From a bacterium (lineage in GTDB: Bacteria > Bacteroidota > Ignavibacteria > Kapaibacteriales > UBA7675), in the NCBI GenBank assembly GCA_030430495.1, contig JAUIKM010000019.1:40507-104506 (forward strand): a DNA stretch of 64,000 nt, read 5' to 3'. This document shows, in pieces, positions 45,001 through 53,400 of this stretch. Position numbers and translations under genes: made by a program. Within the stretch, counting starts at the first letter, position 1. Each line of letters begins with the position of its first letter. The notes beneath the pieces are model-generated. The model had not been told where the DNA came from and made no database searches. It saw nothing but the letters and a program-made list of their open reading frames with translations.

Positions 45001-48000
45001 CCTGACCGTGCTCGACTCGGGCGGCTCCCCCAGCGGATCAATCGACCTGAATATCATTTCCGGTTCGCCCTCGGGATTCACGGCACAGATTCCGGCCGGC
45101 GTTTTCTCGACGATCGGCACGCTGACGCTGACGGTCGACAACGAGATCGACACCGACACGGAAACGATCACAATCACAAACGACACACCGGTGATTGCGA
45201 CCACCAACACGGCGGTGGCCATCAACGAAGATGAACCGACAATAATTACGCTCACGATCAGTGACGCGGACCCCGGAATATCCGGCCTGGTCGTAACGCC
45301 GCCGGCGGCGGACCTGACGACGATCGCCTCGATCTCGCAGCAGGGCGCCACGGCGGCTACGACCAGTTTTTTACTTACGCCCGTTACCAATGCCAACGGC
45401 ACGCTGCCGCTGACCTTTGAGGTGAGCGACGGCGCGGCGATGAGCACAACGACCATCAACCTGACGGTGACGCCAGTCAACGATCCGCCGACGATTGCGA
45501 CAAACAACACGTCGCTGACGACGGACGAAGACACGCTGGTGACGACCTGGATGGACCTGAACGACATCGACACGCCCTTCAGCAAGCTCGTGTTGACCGC
45601 CTCGTCCTCGGACCAGAGTCTGATCCGCGACGAGGATATTACCTTCGGTTCGACGAGCGCAACGACAAGCGTCGACATCGCGCCGAACACGCACAGAAAC
45701 GGCAGCGGAACAATCACAATTACGGTGGACGACGGCGAATACCAGCGCACAACGACCTTTAACATTACGGTGAATCCGGTCAACGACCCGCCGACGGTGA
45801 CGGCCGCCAGTACAACCGTCACGACCGACGAGGACACGGCGACGAGCACGACGGTGGAACTGTCGGATCGCGATACCGCCGTCGGCACGCTGCAATTAAC
45901 GGCCACTTCGGCGGATCAGACGCTGCTGCGCGACGATAAAATCACCATAGGCGCTACGGGCGCAACAACAACGCTTGATCTCGTGCCGCAGACCAATGCC
46001 AACGGCAGCGTCCTGGTGACGGTCTCGGCCAACGACGGCGAGTTTACGCGCTCGACGACCTTTACCTTTGTGGTTAATCCGGTTAACGACCCGCCGGTGG
46101 TTACTGCCGCAAGTGTTAACGTCACAACCGACGAGGACACGGCGACGAGTTCAAGTATTGAACTCTCCGACCGCGATACAGACTTTTCGAATCTGCTGTT
46201 GACGGCGACGTCCAGCAATCTCGCGGTGCTGCGCGACAACCGGATTTCATTTGGCGCTACCGGCGCGACGACAAGCATAAATATGGATCCGGCGACCAAC
46301 GCCAACGGCAGCGCCCTGGTGACGGTTACCGTCGACGACGGCGAGTTCACGCGTTCGACCTCGTTCACACTGACGGTTAACGCGGTTAACGATCCACCGG
46401 TCGTCACGGCCGCCAGCACAACGGTCACGACCGACGAAGACTCGGCGACGAGCACGACGGTGGAGCTGTCGGATCGCGATACCAACTTCTCCAATCTGAT
46501 CCTGACGGCCACCTCGGCCGATCAGACGCTGCTGCGCGACGACCACATTTCATTCGGCGCTACCGGCGCAACAACGACGCTGGACCTCGTGCCGCAGACC
46601 AATGCCAACGGCAGCGCCCTGGTGACGGTAACGGTCGACGACGGCGAGTTTACGCGCTCGACGACCTTTACCTTTGTGGTTAACCCGGTTAACGATCCGC
46701 CGGTGATCACCGCGGCAAATGTGAATGTATCCACCGACGAGGACACGGCGACGAGTTCGAATATTGAACTGTTCGACCGCGATACAAACTTCTCGAATCT
46801 GTTGTTGACGGCGACGTCCAGCAATCTCGCGGTGCTGCGCGACAACCGGATTTCGTTTGGCGCTACCGGCGCGACGACAAGCATAAATATGGATCCGGCG
46901 ACCAACGCCAACGGCAGCGCCCTGGTGACGGTCACCGTCGACGACGGCGAGTTCACGCGTTCGACCTCGTTCACACTGACGGTTAACGCGGTCAACGATC
47001 CACCCGCCATCACGGCGGCAAACACAAGCGTGGCGGTCGACGAGGACAATTCGACTTCAACAAGCGTGGCGCTGTTCGACCGCGATACAAACTTCTCGAA
47101 TTTGATTCTGACGGCCACCTCGGCCGACCAAACGCTGCTGCGCGACGACAAAATTACCCTTGGCGCTACAGGCGCAACAACAACGCTGGACCTCGTGCCG
47201 CAGACCAATGCCAACGGCAGCGCCCTGGTGACGGTAACGGTCGACGACGGCGAGTTTGCGCGCTCGACAACATTTACGTTTGTGGTTAATCCGGTTAACG
47301 ATCCGCCAGTGATCACCGCGGCAAATGTGAATGTATCCACCGACGAGGACACGGCGACGAGTTCGAATATTGAACTGTTCGACCGCGATACAAACTTCTC
47401 GAATCTGTTGTTGACGGCGACGTCCAGCAACCTCGCGGTGCTGCGCGACAACCGGATTTCGTTCGGCGCTACCGGCGCGACGACAAGCATAAATATGGAT
47501 CCGGCGACCAATGCCAACGGCAGCGCCCTGGTGACGGTAACGGTCGACGACGGCGAGTTTTCGCGCTCCACCTCGTTTACGCTGACGGTCAATTCGGTCG
47601 ACGATCCGCCGTCCGTCACGGCCGCCAGTGCGTTTGTCTTTACGGATGAAGACACGCCGACGACGACCAGCATCGACCTGTTCGACCGCGACACGCCCTT
47701 TGCGAATATCGAGTTAAGCGCGACGTCCAACAACCCATCGCTGATCGAAAGCGAGGGAATCAGTTTCGGAGCAACCGGAAGCACGGTTGCCGTGAATTTA
47801 ACACCCAAAGAAAACGCCGGCGACAGCGCGCTGATTACGGTCTTTGCCGACGACGGCGTCAGCCAACGGTCAACATCATTTACGCTGGTTGTAAATCCGG
47901 TTAACGATCCGCCGACGATCACGGCGGGCACACTTAACGCATTTGCGGACCAGAACAGTTTTACGACGGTTACCATTTTCATTGACGACAGAGATTCCGA

Positions 48001-50437
48001 CGTGTCGGGGCTGGTGTTAAGCGCCACCTCGGCCAACCAGACGCTGCTGTCCGACAGTGGAATCAGCTTCGGCGCGACGTCCGGCACGGTTGTCATGACG
48101 ATGACGTCAAACTGCGGCCAGATCGGCGACGTGGACATCGCGGTCACGGTTTCGGACGGCGAGTTCGAAGTCTCGACACTGCTGACGCTGACGATCCTGC
48201 AGATCAACGACCTGAGCATTACCGGTCCTTCCTGCGCCTGTCCGGACATGCCATTAACATTCAGCGCGCTGCCGGCCGATCCGGTTGCGTCGCACGTCTG
48301 GTCCGTTGAAGGCGGCACAATCAAGAGCGGCCAGGGCACGGGATCGATCGTTGTCAGCTGGGACAACGGCACGACCATCGCCAATGTGTCGGTGGCGCGC
48401 ACCGCCCTGACGGGTTGTACGACGTCCGCGCTGTTGGCAACCACGCCAAAGGCGCTGCGGGCGGTACAGGACTATGTGCTGGTGACGTCGTCCAACGCCG
48501 AAATCGACGTGTTAAACAACGACCTCGGCGCGGGGCTGACGCTGCGCGACGTGGAATCGCCCGCATTTGGCACGGTGTCTTCGAGCGCATCGGTCGTGAC
48601 TTACACACCCAGTTCCGGTTTTGCGGGTGTCGAGGTGTTTAAGTACGCCATCGAATCGATGGACGGCTGTATCGGCACCGGCTCGGTTGTGGCGGTTGTT
48701 CCGGCGGATGCGGCTGTCGACGCAAACCTGGAATTTGTTGAAATACAGCGGAACCGGGTCGGCAGCATTCGCGGATTAAACAACGCCGTCGCCGCGGCAG
48801 CGAGTCCCGACGGGCGTTTTGTTTACGTGACCGGACGGCTGGATCACTCGATCGCCATTTTCAGCCGCGACACAAGCGACGGCGAGCTGACTTATCAGAG
48901 CCGCGTGCGCAACCAGCGCAACGGCGTTGTCGGCCTTGAATATCCCGAAGAAATTGCCATCGATCCGGAGGGATTGTATGTGTTTGTCGCCTGCTACGGC
49001 GACAATGCGATGCTGATCTTCAAACGCGACGCCGCAACCGGCGACCTGACGTTTGCAGAACGCAAGAAACGCGGCCAGACCGATCTTGGCATCAACATCC
49101 GCGGTCTGAAACGTCCGCGCAACCTGGCGGTCAGCCCGGACGGGCGCAATGTGTACGTCAGCGCCGCCGACGACAATTCGCTGGCGGTGTTCGCCCGCAA
49201 TGACGGTCTTGGAGGTTTTCACTATGTGGAGGTTCACAAAGACGGCGTCGACGGTGTGAACGGCATGCGCGACGCGCGCGGCGTGACGGTCAGTCCCGAC
49301 GGACTGAATGTCTATGTTGCCGGTTCAGGCGAAGAATCGATTGCCATGTTTGACCGCGACCCGGCCACCGGCGAACTGACCTACGTGCAGCGCTATCGCG
49401 ACGGCGTGGGCGGCATCAGCGGACTTAACATCGTGACGGATCTGGATGTAAGCTCGGACGGCGGCAACCTGTACGCCGCGGGCCAGGGCGACGACGCACT
49501 GGTGCAGTTTTCCCGCTCGTCCGCTGACGGCAGCCTGAGTTATCAGGAAACATATGTTAACGGCGGCAGCGGCATTGCCGGGCTGAACGGCGTCAATGTC
49601 GTGCAGGCCGATCCGGGCGGCAGCTATGTTTTTGCCTCCAGTTCGCTTGAGGACGCGCTGTTAATGTTCAAACGCGACGCCGCGAGCGGCGACCTGACGT
49701 TCCTGGAAGAGGCCATCGACGGCAGCGGCGGATTCGAGGGACTTGATGGCGCGGGCATCCTGGCGCTGTGGCAAACCTGTCCGGAAATTTACGTTCCAGG
49801 CTCCAGGGACGACGCCGTGGCGGTGCTGCGCTACAACCGTCGCCCCGATGCCGTGGACGACGTCGCGACGGCCGTGGCAGTGAACGCAACGCGGGTTGTC
49901 AGTCCGTTGAGCAACGACAGCGATCCGGACGGACAGGCGCTGACAATTACGGCTAAAACGGACGGCGCTCTGGGAACCGTCGCGATTACGGGCGGCGGCA
50001 CGACGCTGGACTACACGGCGGGCGCAAGTTCCGGCGCGGATTCGTTCACCTACACGGTTTCGGACGGACACGGCGGCAGCTCGACGGCAACGGTTTCGAT
50101 CGCCGTTGTGCAGCCCAAACTCGGCGTCTCGACGCCTGGAGAAGGCAACGTCAACGGACTGCTGACGCTCTCGCCCAATCCGGCGGACAAACAGGTCACG
50201 GTCGGATTCACGCTCGACAACGAAGCGGCGGTGCAGCTGAGCATCACCGATCTGAAGGGCGTCGAGCGCTTCAGTCGGAAGCTCGGCAGTTTTACCGCCG
50301 GGACGCACGGCGTAGAAATCCAGCTGCTGGAAGCCACCGGCGCGGACCTGCCGGCGGGCGCGTACTTTGTGGAGTTGGACGTCAGGACGGTTGACGGCGC
50401 GGAGGCCAAACTGGCCGGCCGCCTGGTGATCAGGTAA
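42041..50437 (+). CDS. Giant T9SS-exported FG-GAP/cadherin-repeat surface protein 3
   Basis: 2,798 aa from ATG 42041 (MKTRNSLVQAW). No clear ribosome site is seen. A basic N-terminus precedes a hydrophobic signal ending PLLAQ (about 83). Domains: Big_5-like Ig, FG-GAP block (183-507), Ig, FG-GAP block (623-950), TIG (953-1047), ten cadherin-like repeats (1047-2057, VNDPP...TDED...), PKD-like (about 2060-2135), cadherin-like, seven-bladed propeller (about 2225-2600), cadherin-like (about 2605-2690) and a T9SS sorting domain (about 2707-2798, LSPNPADKQVTV...GAYFVELDV...LVIR). It has the same plan as giant 2 but on the opposite strand and with more repeats. Probably a calcium-binding adhesin. 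It directly follows a TPR-LuxR regulator and ends in a strong terminator. Confidence 0.88.
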   Translation: MKTRNSLVQAWHDFRRNLRRLARLEESEHNSLHERKRRNMLRKRTARMAELLSKTRARAAVAAAMATVGMSAPLLAQPTILNLSPDRNEHDAAVGANIQIDFSVSMIASTITGSTIRIFGTQTGLLSENGSFTGNPARFFNPNEDFFPGEKIHVTVTTDAASSGGNLAEPEVYMFRAATGGNGRGYFAESTFDIGPRGRECVIADLDGDRDLDVLVANSNNASYRVMRNQGSGTFTSFGFGSSWTFDVDGGDLDGDGDLDIVGANAVSQQTDILLNNGNGTFATSHVGQANISRGVRIADLDGDGDLDFIISNANADTEIFLNNGDATFVTSSVPGDAREKFDIGDIDNDGDIDAVLSGLNEPQLILLNNGDGTFATSTFGSGASNDVDLGDLDNDGNLDAIVGNNGTNEVWLGNGDGTFSSSSFGSGNTESVAIGDIDGDGDLDAVLANFQEQQEVWINNGDGTFTSYAFGGTGSESEGVNMGDLDGDGDLDVLISNRSDQPIDIWFNASLPRVTSLTPSTNAITAVRSDDIVIDWSEEMDGSLISTSATPDQSNITLYGSNSCYLTRSAQTTLENGDTQLRINPARAFFAGEEISLLIKEAKSTHSVVQTDISQIQFRAAALGGTGTFATGTFDIGPRGRAAVAADLDKDGDMDLLIANSNNASYRVMRNQGGGTFTSFGFGSSWTFDVDGGDLDGDGDMDVVAANAVSQQTDILLNNGNGTFATSHVGLANISRGVRVADLDNDGDMDFIISNADAGPEIFLNNGDATFTTSTITAADHEKLDIGDLNGDGYIDAIISGLNTAQMILINNGDGSFATSTFGSGTSRAVAIGDLDGDGDLDAIIANNGAEEVWINNGDATFSSSSFGTGDSEDIAIGDLDGDGDLDVIVGNFQEAQQIWINNGDATFTSSSFGSGETEGVTIADLDGDLDMDAVILNRSDEPLDLWFNQPGPPAITSITPSSTTASLQAAQIVVEGKQFYNTTASLTVLDSGGSPSGSIDLNIISGSPSGFTAQIPAGVFSTIGTLTLTVDNEIDTDTETITITNDTPVIATTNTAVAINEDEPTIITLTISDADPGISGLVVTPPAADLTTIASISQQGATAATTSFLLTPVTNANGTLPLTFEVSDGAAMSTTTINLTVTPVNDPPTIATNNTSLTTDEDTLVTTWMDLNDIDTPFSKLVLTASSSDQSLIRDEDITFGSTSATTSVDIAPNTHRNGSGTITITVDDGEYQRTTTFNITVNPVNDPPTVTAASTTVTTDEDTATSTTVELSDRDTAVGTLQLTATSADQTLLRDDKITIGATGATTTLDLVPQTNANGSVLVTVSANDGEFTRSTTFTFVVNPVNDPPVVTAASVNVTTDEDTATSSSIELSDRDTDFSNLLLTATSSNLAVLRDNRISFGATGATTSINMDPATNANGSALVTVTVDDGEFTRSTSFTLTVNAVNDPPVVTAASTTVTTDEDSATSTTVELSDRDTNFSNLILTATSADQTLLRDDHISFGATGATTTLDLVPQTNANGSALVTVTVDDGEFTRSTTFTFVVNPVNDPPVITAANVNVSTDEDTATSSNIELFDRDTNFSNLLLTATSSNLAVLRDNRISFGATGATTSINMDPATNANGSALVTVTVDDGEFTRSTSFTLTVNAVNDPPAITAANTSVAVDEDNSTSTSVALFDRDTNFSNLILTATSADQTLLRDDKITLGATGATTTLDLVPQTNANGSALVTVTVDDGEFARSTTFTFVVNPVNDPPVITAANVNVSTDEDTATSSNIELFDRDTNFSNLLLTATSSNLAVLRDNRISFGATGATTSINMDPATNANGSALVTVTVDDGEFSRSTSFTLTVNSVDDPPSVTAASAFVFTDEDTPTTTSIDLFDRDTPFANIELSATSNNPSLIESEGISFGATGSTVAVNLTPKENAGDSALITVFADDGVSQRSTSFTLVVNPVNDPPTITAGTLNAFADQNSFTTVTIFIDDRDSDVSGLVLSATSANQTLLSDSGISFGATSGTVVMTMTSNCGQIGDVDIAVTVSDGEFEVSTLLTLTILQINDLSITGPSCACPDMPLTFSALPADPVASHVWSVEGGTIKSGQGTGSIVVSWDNGTTIANVSVARTALTGCTTSALLATTPKALRAVQDYVLVTSSNAEIDVLNNDLGAGLTLRDVESPAFGTVSSSASVVTYTPSSGFAGVEVFKYAIESMDGCIGTGSVVAVVPADAAVDANLEFVEIQRNRVGSIRGLNNAVAAAASPDGRFVYVTGRLDHSIAIFSRDTSDGELTYQSRVRNQRNGVVGLEYPEEIAIDPEGLYVFVACYGDNAMLIFKRDAATGDLTFAERKKRGQTDLGINIRGLKRPRNLAVSPDGRNVYVSAADDNSLAVFARNDGLGGFHYVEVHKDGVDGVNGMRDARGVTVSPDGLNVYVAGSGEESIAMFDRDPATGELTYVQRYRDGVGGISGLNIVTDLDVSSDGGNLYAAGQGDDALVQFSRSSADGSLSYQETYVNGGSGIAGLNGVNVVQADPGGSYVFASSSLEDALLMFKRDAASGDLTFLEEAIDGSGGFEGLDGAGILALWQTCPEIYVPGSRDDAVAVLRYNRRPDAVDDVATAVAVNATRVVSPLSNDSDPDGQALTITAKTDGALGTVAITGGGTTLDYTAGASSGADSFTYTVSDGHGGSSTATVSIAVVQPKLGVSTPGEGNVNGLLTLSPNPADKQVTVGFTLDNEAAVQLSITDLKGVERFSRKLGSFTAGTHGVEIQLLEATGADLPAGAYFVELDVRTVDGAEAKLAGRLVIR
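45200..48200 (+). repeat. Ten cadherin-like repeats with 606-bp dimer period in giant 3
   Basis: The landmark GTGATCACCGCGGCAAATGT occurs at 46703 and 47309, 606 bp apart, the same dimer length as in giant 2. The two dimers are nearly identical in DNA, while flanking repeats are diverged, so duplication here is recent. Confidence 0.85.
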
Positions 50438-50464
50438 TCAGACCAGAAAGTCCACACGCAGTTC

Positions 50465-50498
50465 AAAGCCCGGCGGAAGCATGCTTTCGTCGGGCTTT
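50465..50498 (+). terminator. Rho-independent-type terminator of giant 3
   Basis: AAAGCCCG (50465-50472) pairs with CGGGCTTT (50491-50498). The inner bases GGAAGC/GCTTTC extend the stem. It begins 28 bp after the stop codon. Confidence 0.75.
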
Positions 50499-50612
50499 GT
50501 TGATTCAGGACCTGAGCGTTTTTTCGGCTCTGCCGCTTTCGGGCTTCAGGTTCAACCAGGCAGCCGGGCTATGTCGGACGGGGGCTGGAGAGTTTGGGTT
50601 CCAGGCGCCAAA

Positions 50613-50677
50613 TACGTGAAACTACGTATGAGCTGTGAGCCCTGAGAGCTCACAGCTCGAAAATCTTGCGTGCCAAA
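50613..50677. repeat. TACGTAG box + palindrome + downstream box
   Basis: TACGTGAAACTACGTA (50613-50628), 29-bp palindrome 50630-50658 (arm GAGCTGTGAGCCC, one mismatch in the right arm), then AAAATCTTGCGTGCCAAA (50660-50677). Same order and orientation as 38539-38604. Confidence 0.8.
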
Positions 50678-50810
50678 AAACGTGGCGCTGGTGTTTTGCA
50701 TCTGAACGGGCGCTCCCGCGCTGAGAACGCCGCGCAGACTCGGGTATCCGTGGTTCTTGTGCTCGCGGCTGCTCAAGTGCGTTTGCAACTCATGTGCCGC
50801 CGACGTCTCA

Positions 50811-50873
50811 CTCAATGACAAACAAAAATGTCAGAAAGCAAGCCGGCGAGTGCCAACGAGAAGGCGAAGCAAT
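50811..50873 (+). repeat. Dispersed T-rich repeat, copy g
   Basis: CTCAATGACAAACAAAAATG, then TCAGAAAGCAAGCCGGCG and GGCGAAGCAATC, about 190 bp upstream of the 51067 gene. Confidence 0.6.
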
Positions 50874-51066
50874 CAGGCGACGGCGCGGCAGAGCGAAACA
50901 CCCGCGGGTAGCGTTGTGTCGATGATAAGTGTAATTTGAGCGCGGAGACGTCTGCGCGAAAGGATGCGGCAAACTATGTCCGCAGTTCCGTCAAAGTTCC
51001 GGATGCACTGCCGGCAGCCCGCGGCACGCAATCGATTCCCGGCCGGAATCACAATTCCATACGACT

Positions 51067-52656
51067 ATGAAAAACAGATACCAGATTCTGACAGCTTTGC
51101 TTTTGTTGTTTACCGCTCCGGCTATGACCGAGCTGAACGCGGCCGACCCGACCTACAGCGAGGATATCGCGCCGATTCTGTTCAACAATTGCGTGAGCTG
51201 CCACAGAACGGGTGAGATTGCACCCTTTGAGCTGCTGACCTACGAAGACGCCGCAAACCGCGCGCAGATGATCAAAGCCGTGACGCAGTCGCGCTACATG
51301 CCGCCGTGGAAAGCCGAGCCGGGCTACGGTGAGTTTGCCTACAATGCAAGCCTTTCGCAGGCGGAGATTGACCTGATTGCCGCGTGGGTGGATGCGGGCA
51401 TGCCGCCGGGCGATCCGAATCTGACGCCCGCGCCGCCGGTTTTTACCGAGGGTTCACAACTGGGCGTGCCCGACCTGATCCTGTCGATGGAAGAAGCGTG
51501 GCCCATAAAGGACAACTACCGCGATGAATACCGCAACTTTGTGCTGCCGACGGGGCTGACGGAAGACCGGGTGGTCGCCGCAATCGAATTCCGGCCGGGC
51601 AACCCGAAGGTGGTGCACCACGCGATTGTCTATGCCGACGAATCCGGAACAGCGCGGGAGCTGGACGCCGCAGACCCCGGCTACGGCTATTCCAATTTCG
51701 GCGGTCCGGGCGTGTCCGAAGCCAAGTTTTTTGAAGGGTATGTGCCCGGGCGCAAAGTCGACTTCTTTCCGCAGGGCATGGGCATGATCCTCAAGAAAGG
51801 CACGGATCTGATTCTGAATCTGCACTACGCGCCATCGGTGACGGAAGAAGAAGACAGGTCCTACGTTAACATCTTTTTCGCCGACGAACGGCCGCAGGAC
51901 ACGCGCCAGGTTTTTCAGGAATTTGTGATGTCGCCCATTTTTATCGAAAACGGGCCGTTTGTCATTCCGCCGAACCAGATTTCGACGTTTACAGGGCGTT
52001 TAACAATTCCGGCCGACGTGTCGGTCATGGGCATTGCGCCGCACCAGCACCTGCTGGGTCGCTCGGTCAAGTCCTGGGTGGAGACGCCCGACGGCAAAAC
52101 GATTCCGCTGATTTCGGTTCCCGACTGGGACTTCAACTGGCAGGGTTCCTACAGGTTTAAAACCCTGACGCGCATTCCGGCCGGCAGCGACCTGGTGTAC
52201 CAGGCGACCTACGACAACACCGCCGACAACCCGTCCAATCCCAGTTCGCCGCCGCAGACGACCCGATGGGGCGAACGCACCAGCGACGAAATGTTCCTGT
52301 GTTCGTTCCAGTGGGTGGACTATCAGCCCGGCGACGAGTTTATTAAACTGGAGCAGGACGGCACGCCCACCTCGGCCGGCAACGAAGACAACAACACATA
52401 CGGTGTTAAACTGCACCCCAACCCGTCTTCCGGCGCGGCGCAGATCTCTTTCACGCTGCCGCAGAGCGCCACGGTTACGGTTGAAATCAGCGACATTCGC
52501 GGCGCGATTCTGCAGTATCCGTTGTTTAACGCCGCGCTGCCGGCGGGCGATCACGACGTGAATATCAAGGGCGAACAACTGGCTCCCGGCACGTATTACT
52601 GTCGCTTCCGCGCGGGCGAAGACAGCTTCGGCACGCGGATGCTGATCGTCAGATAA
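51067..52656 (+). CDS. T9SS-exported cytochrome c / copper type II monooxygenase-like protein
   Basis: 529 aa with a signal peptide (1-26, ends LNAA). A mono-haem domain follows with NCVSCH (Cys42, Cys45, His46) and MPPW (78-81). A copper-monooxygenase domain of the PHM/DBM type contains all six expected ligands: His184-His185 (VVHHAIVY) and His253 (NLHYAP) for one copper, and His326, His328 (PHQHLLG) and Met409 (DEMFLC) for the other. The C-terminus (447-529, LHPNPSSGAAQI...GTYYCRFR...MLIVR) is a T9SS sorting domain, so the protein is secreted or surface-anchored. It probably oxidises a small substrate using electrons passed through the haem; substrate unknown. The redoxin-like gene follows after 10 bp. 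Confidence 0.85.
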   Translation: MKNRYQILTALLLLFTAPAMTELNAADPTYSEDIAPILFNNCVSCHRTGEIAPFELLTYEDAANRAQMIKAVTQSRYMPPWKAEPGYGEFAYNASLSQAEIDLIAAWVDAGMPPGDPNLTPAPPVFTEGSQLGVPDLILSMEEAWPIKDNYRDEYRNFVLPTGLTEDRVVAAIEFRPGNPKVVHHAIVYADESGTARELDAADPGYGYSNFGGPGVSEAKFFEGYVPGRKVDFFPQGMGMILKKGTDLILNLHYAPSVTEEEDRSYVNIFFADERPQDTRQVFQEFVMSPIFIENGPFVIPPNQISTFTGRLTIPADVSVMGIAPHQHLLGRSVKSWVETPDGKTIPLISVPDWDFNWQGSYRFKTLTRIPAGSDLVYQATYDNTADNPSNPSSPPQTTRWGERTSDEMFLCSFQWVDYQPGDEFIKLEQDGTPTSAGNEDNNTYGVKLHPNPSSGAAQISFTLPQSATVTVEISDIRGAILQYPLFNAALPAGDHDVNIKGEQLAPGTYYCRFRAGEDSFGTRMLIVR

Positions 52657-52666
52657 GGAGACGGAA

Positions 52667-53293
52667 ATGCCACGCTTGCAGACTTTACTACGGCGCTGTG
52701 CGCTGCCTGTGGCGGCGCTGCTGCTGTTCGGCGCGTTTTACACTCAAGGCCGGGCGCAGGACGACACAACCGGCGGGCCGACGCGCGCGGTAGAGATGTT
52801 ACACACTCGGCTGGGCGATGTGGACATCGATGGATCAAAGGCCGTAGTTGTCATTTTTCTGGCTGAAGGCTGCCGCATCTCACAGGACTTCTCACCGGTG
52901 CTGCGCGAACTACACAAAGAATTCAGTGTTAAACAGATCGCCTTCTGCGGCGTGTTCCCGAATGCACATTCGACGGACTCGTCGATGGCGGCATATGCCG
53001 AAAAATACAAGATACCGTTTGCACTGACGGCGGACGCCGACCACGGGCTGGTTGACGAGCTGGGGGCGCGCGTCACACCCGAGGCTTTTGTGCTGCTGCC
53101 GGATGGAAGCGTGGCGTACCGCGGCCGCATCAACGATCTGTTTTACGCGCTGGGACGCAAGCGCAGCATCGTCAGTTCACACGACCTGCACGACGCCATC
53201 GCCGCGGTAGCGGCGGGAACGATGCCGGCGGCACGGCGGACAAAATCAATCGGTTGTCTTATTGAACGCTCGCGCGAGAGCGCCAAACAGTGA
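52667..53293 (+). CDS. Redoxin/AhpC-TSA-like thioredoxin-fold protein
   Basis: 208 aa. AAGGAG precedes the start, 10 bp after the upstream stop, so the two genes form an operon. The signal peptide is residues 1-30. The thioredoxin fold is evident: VVVIFLAEGCRISQDFSPVL (60-79) with a single Cys69 where the usual CxxC would lie, FCGVFPN, and a cis-Pro loop VTPEAFVLLPDGSVAYRGRIND. The late IGCLIE (about 195-200) matches a C-terminal TxxIGC motif common in redoxins encoded next to copper monooxygenases. It may maintain or metallate the partner in the periplasm. Only one Cys at the active site argues against a simple disulfide reductase. Confidence 0.75.
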   Translation: MPRLQTLLRRCALPVAALLLFGAFYTQGRAQDDTTGGPTRAVEMLHTRLGDVDIDGSKAVVVIFLAEGCRISQDFSPVLRELHKEFSVKQIAFCGVFPNAHSTDSSMAAYAEKYKIPFALTADADHGLVDELGARVTPEAFVLLPDGSVAYRGRINDLFYALGRKRSIVSSHDLHDAIAAVAAGTMPAARRTKSIGCLIERSRESAKQ

Positions 53294-53294
53294 A

Positions 53295-53315
53295 CGCTCG
53301 CGAATTGGGCGAGCG
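53295..53315. terminator. Hairpin 3' of the redoxin gene
   Basis: CGCTCGC (53295-53301) and GCGAGCG (53309-53315), seven-base loop, starting one base after the stop codon. No T-run follows. Confidence 0.5.
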
Positions 53316-53332
53316 CAGTGAAAAATTCAACA

Positions 53333-53385
53333 CTACCTGAATCTACATATGGGCCGTGACTCCCGAGGCCACAGGGCTCAAGACT
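53333..53385. repeat. Decayed copy of the palindrome element
   Basis: CTACCTGAATCTACATATGG, then GCCGTGACTCCCGAGGCCAC and AGGGCTCAAGACTTTC follow the order box-palindrome-downstream box of 50613-50677, with many changes. It lies between convergent genes. Confidence 0.5.
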
Positions 53386-53400
53386 TTCACCCCAGATTTT

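Larger units (their letters stand above)
50438..51066. other. Intergenic region with terminator and two repeat families
   Basis: No gene seen in 629 bp. From left to right it holds a terminator (50465-50498), a palindrome element (50613-50677) and a T-rich dispersed repeat (50811-50873), then the unmarked promoter region of the cytochrome/monooxygenase gene. Confidence 0.5.

Noticed and set aside
46522..48444. 640-codon minus-strand open frame opposite giant protein 3
   Set aside because: Antisense shadow of the cadherin-like repeats; repetitive Val/Ser-rich translation without a ribosome site.
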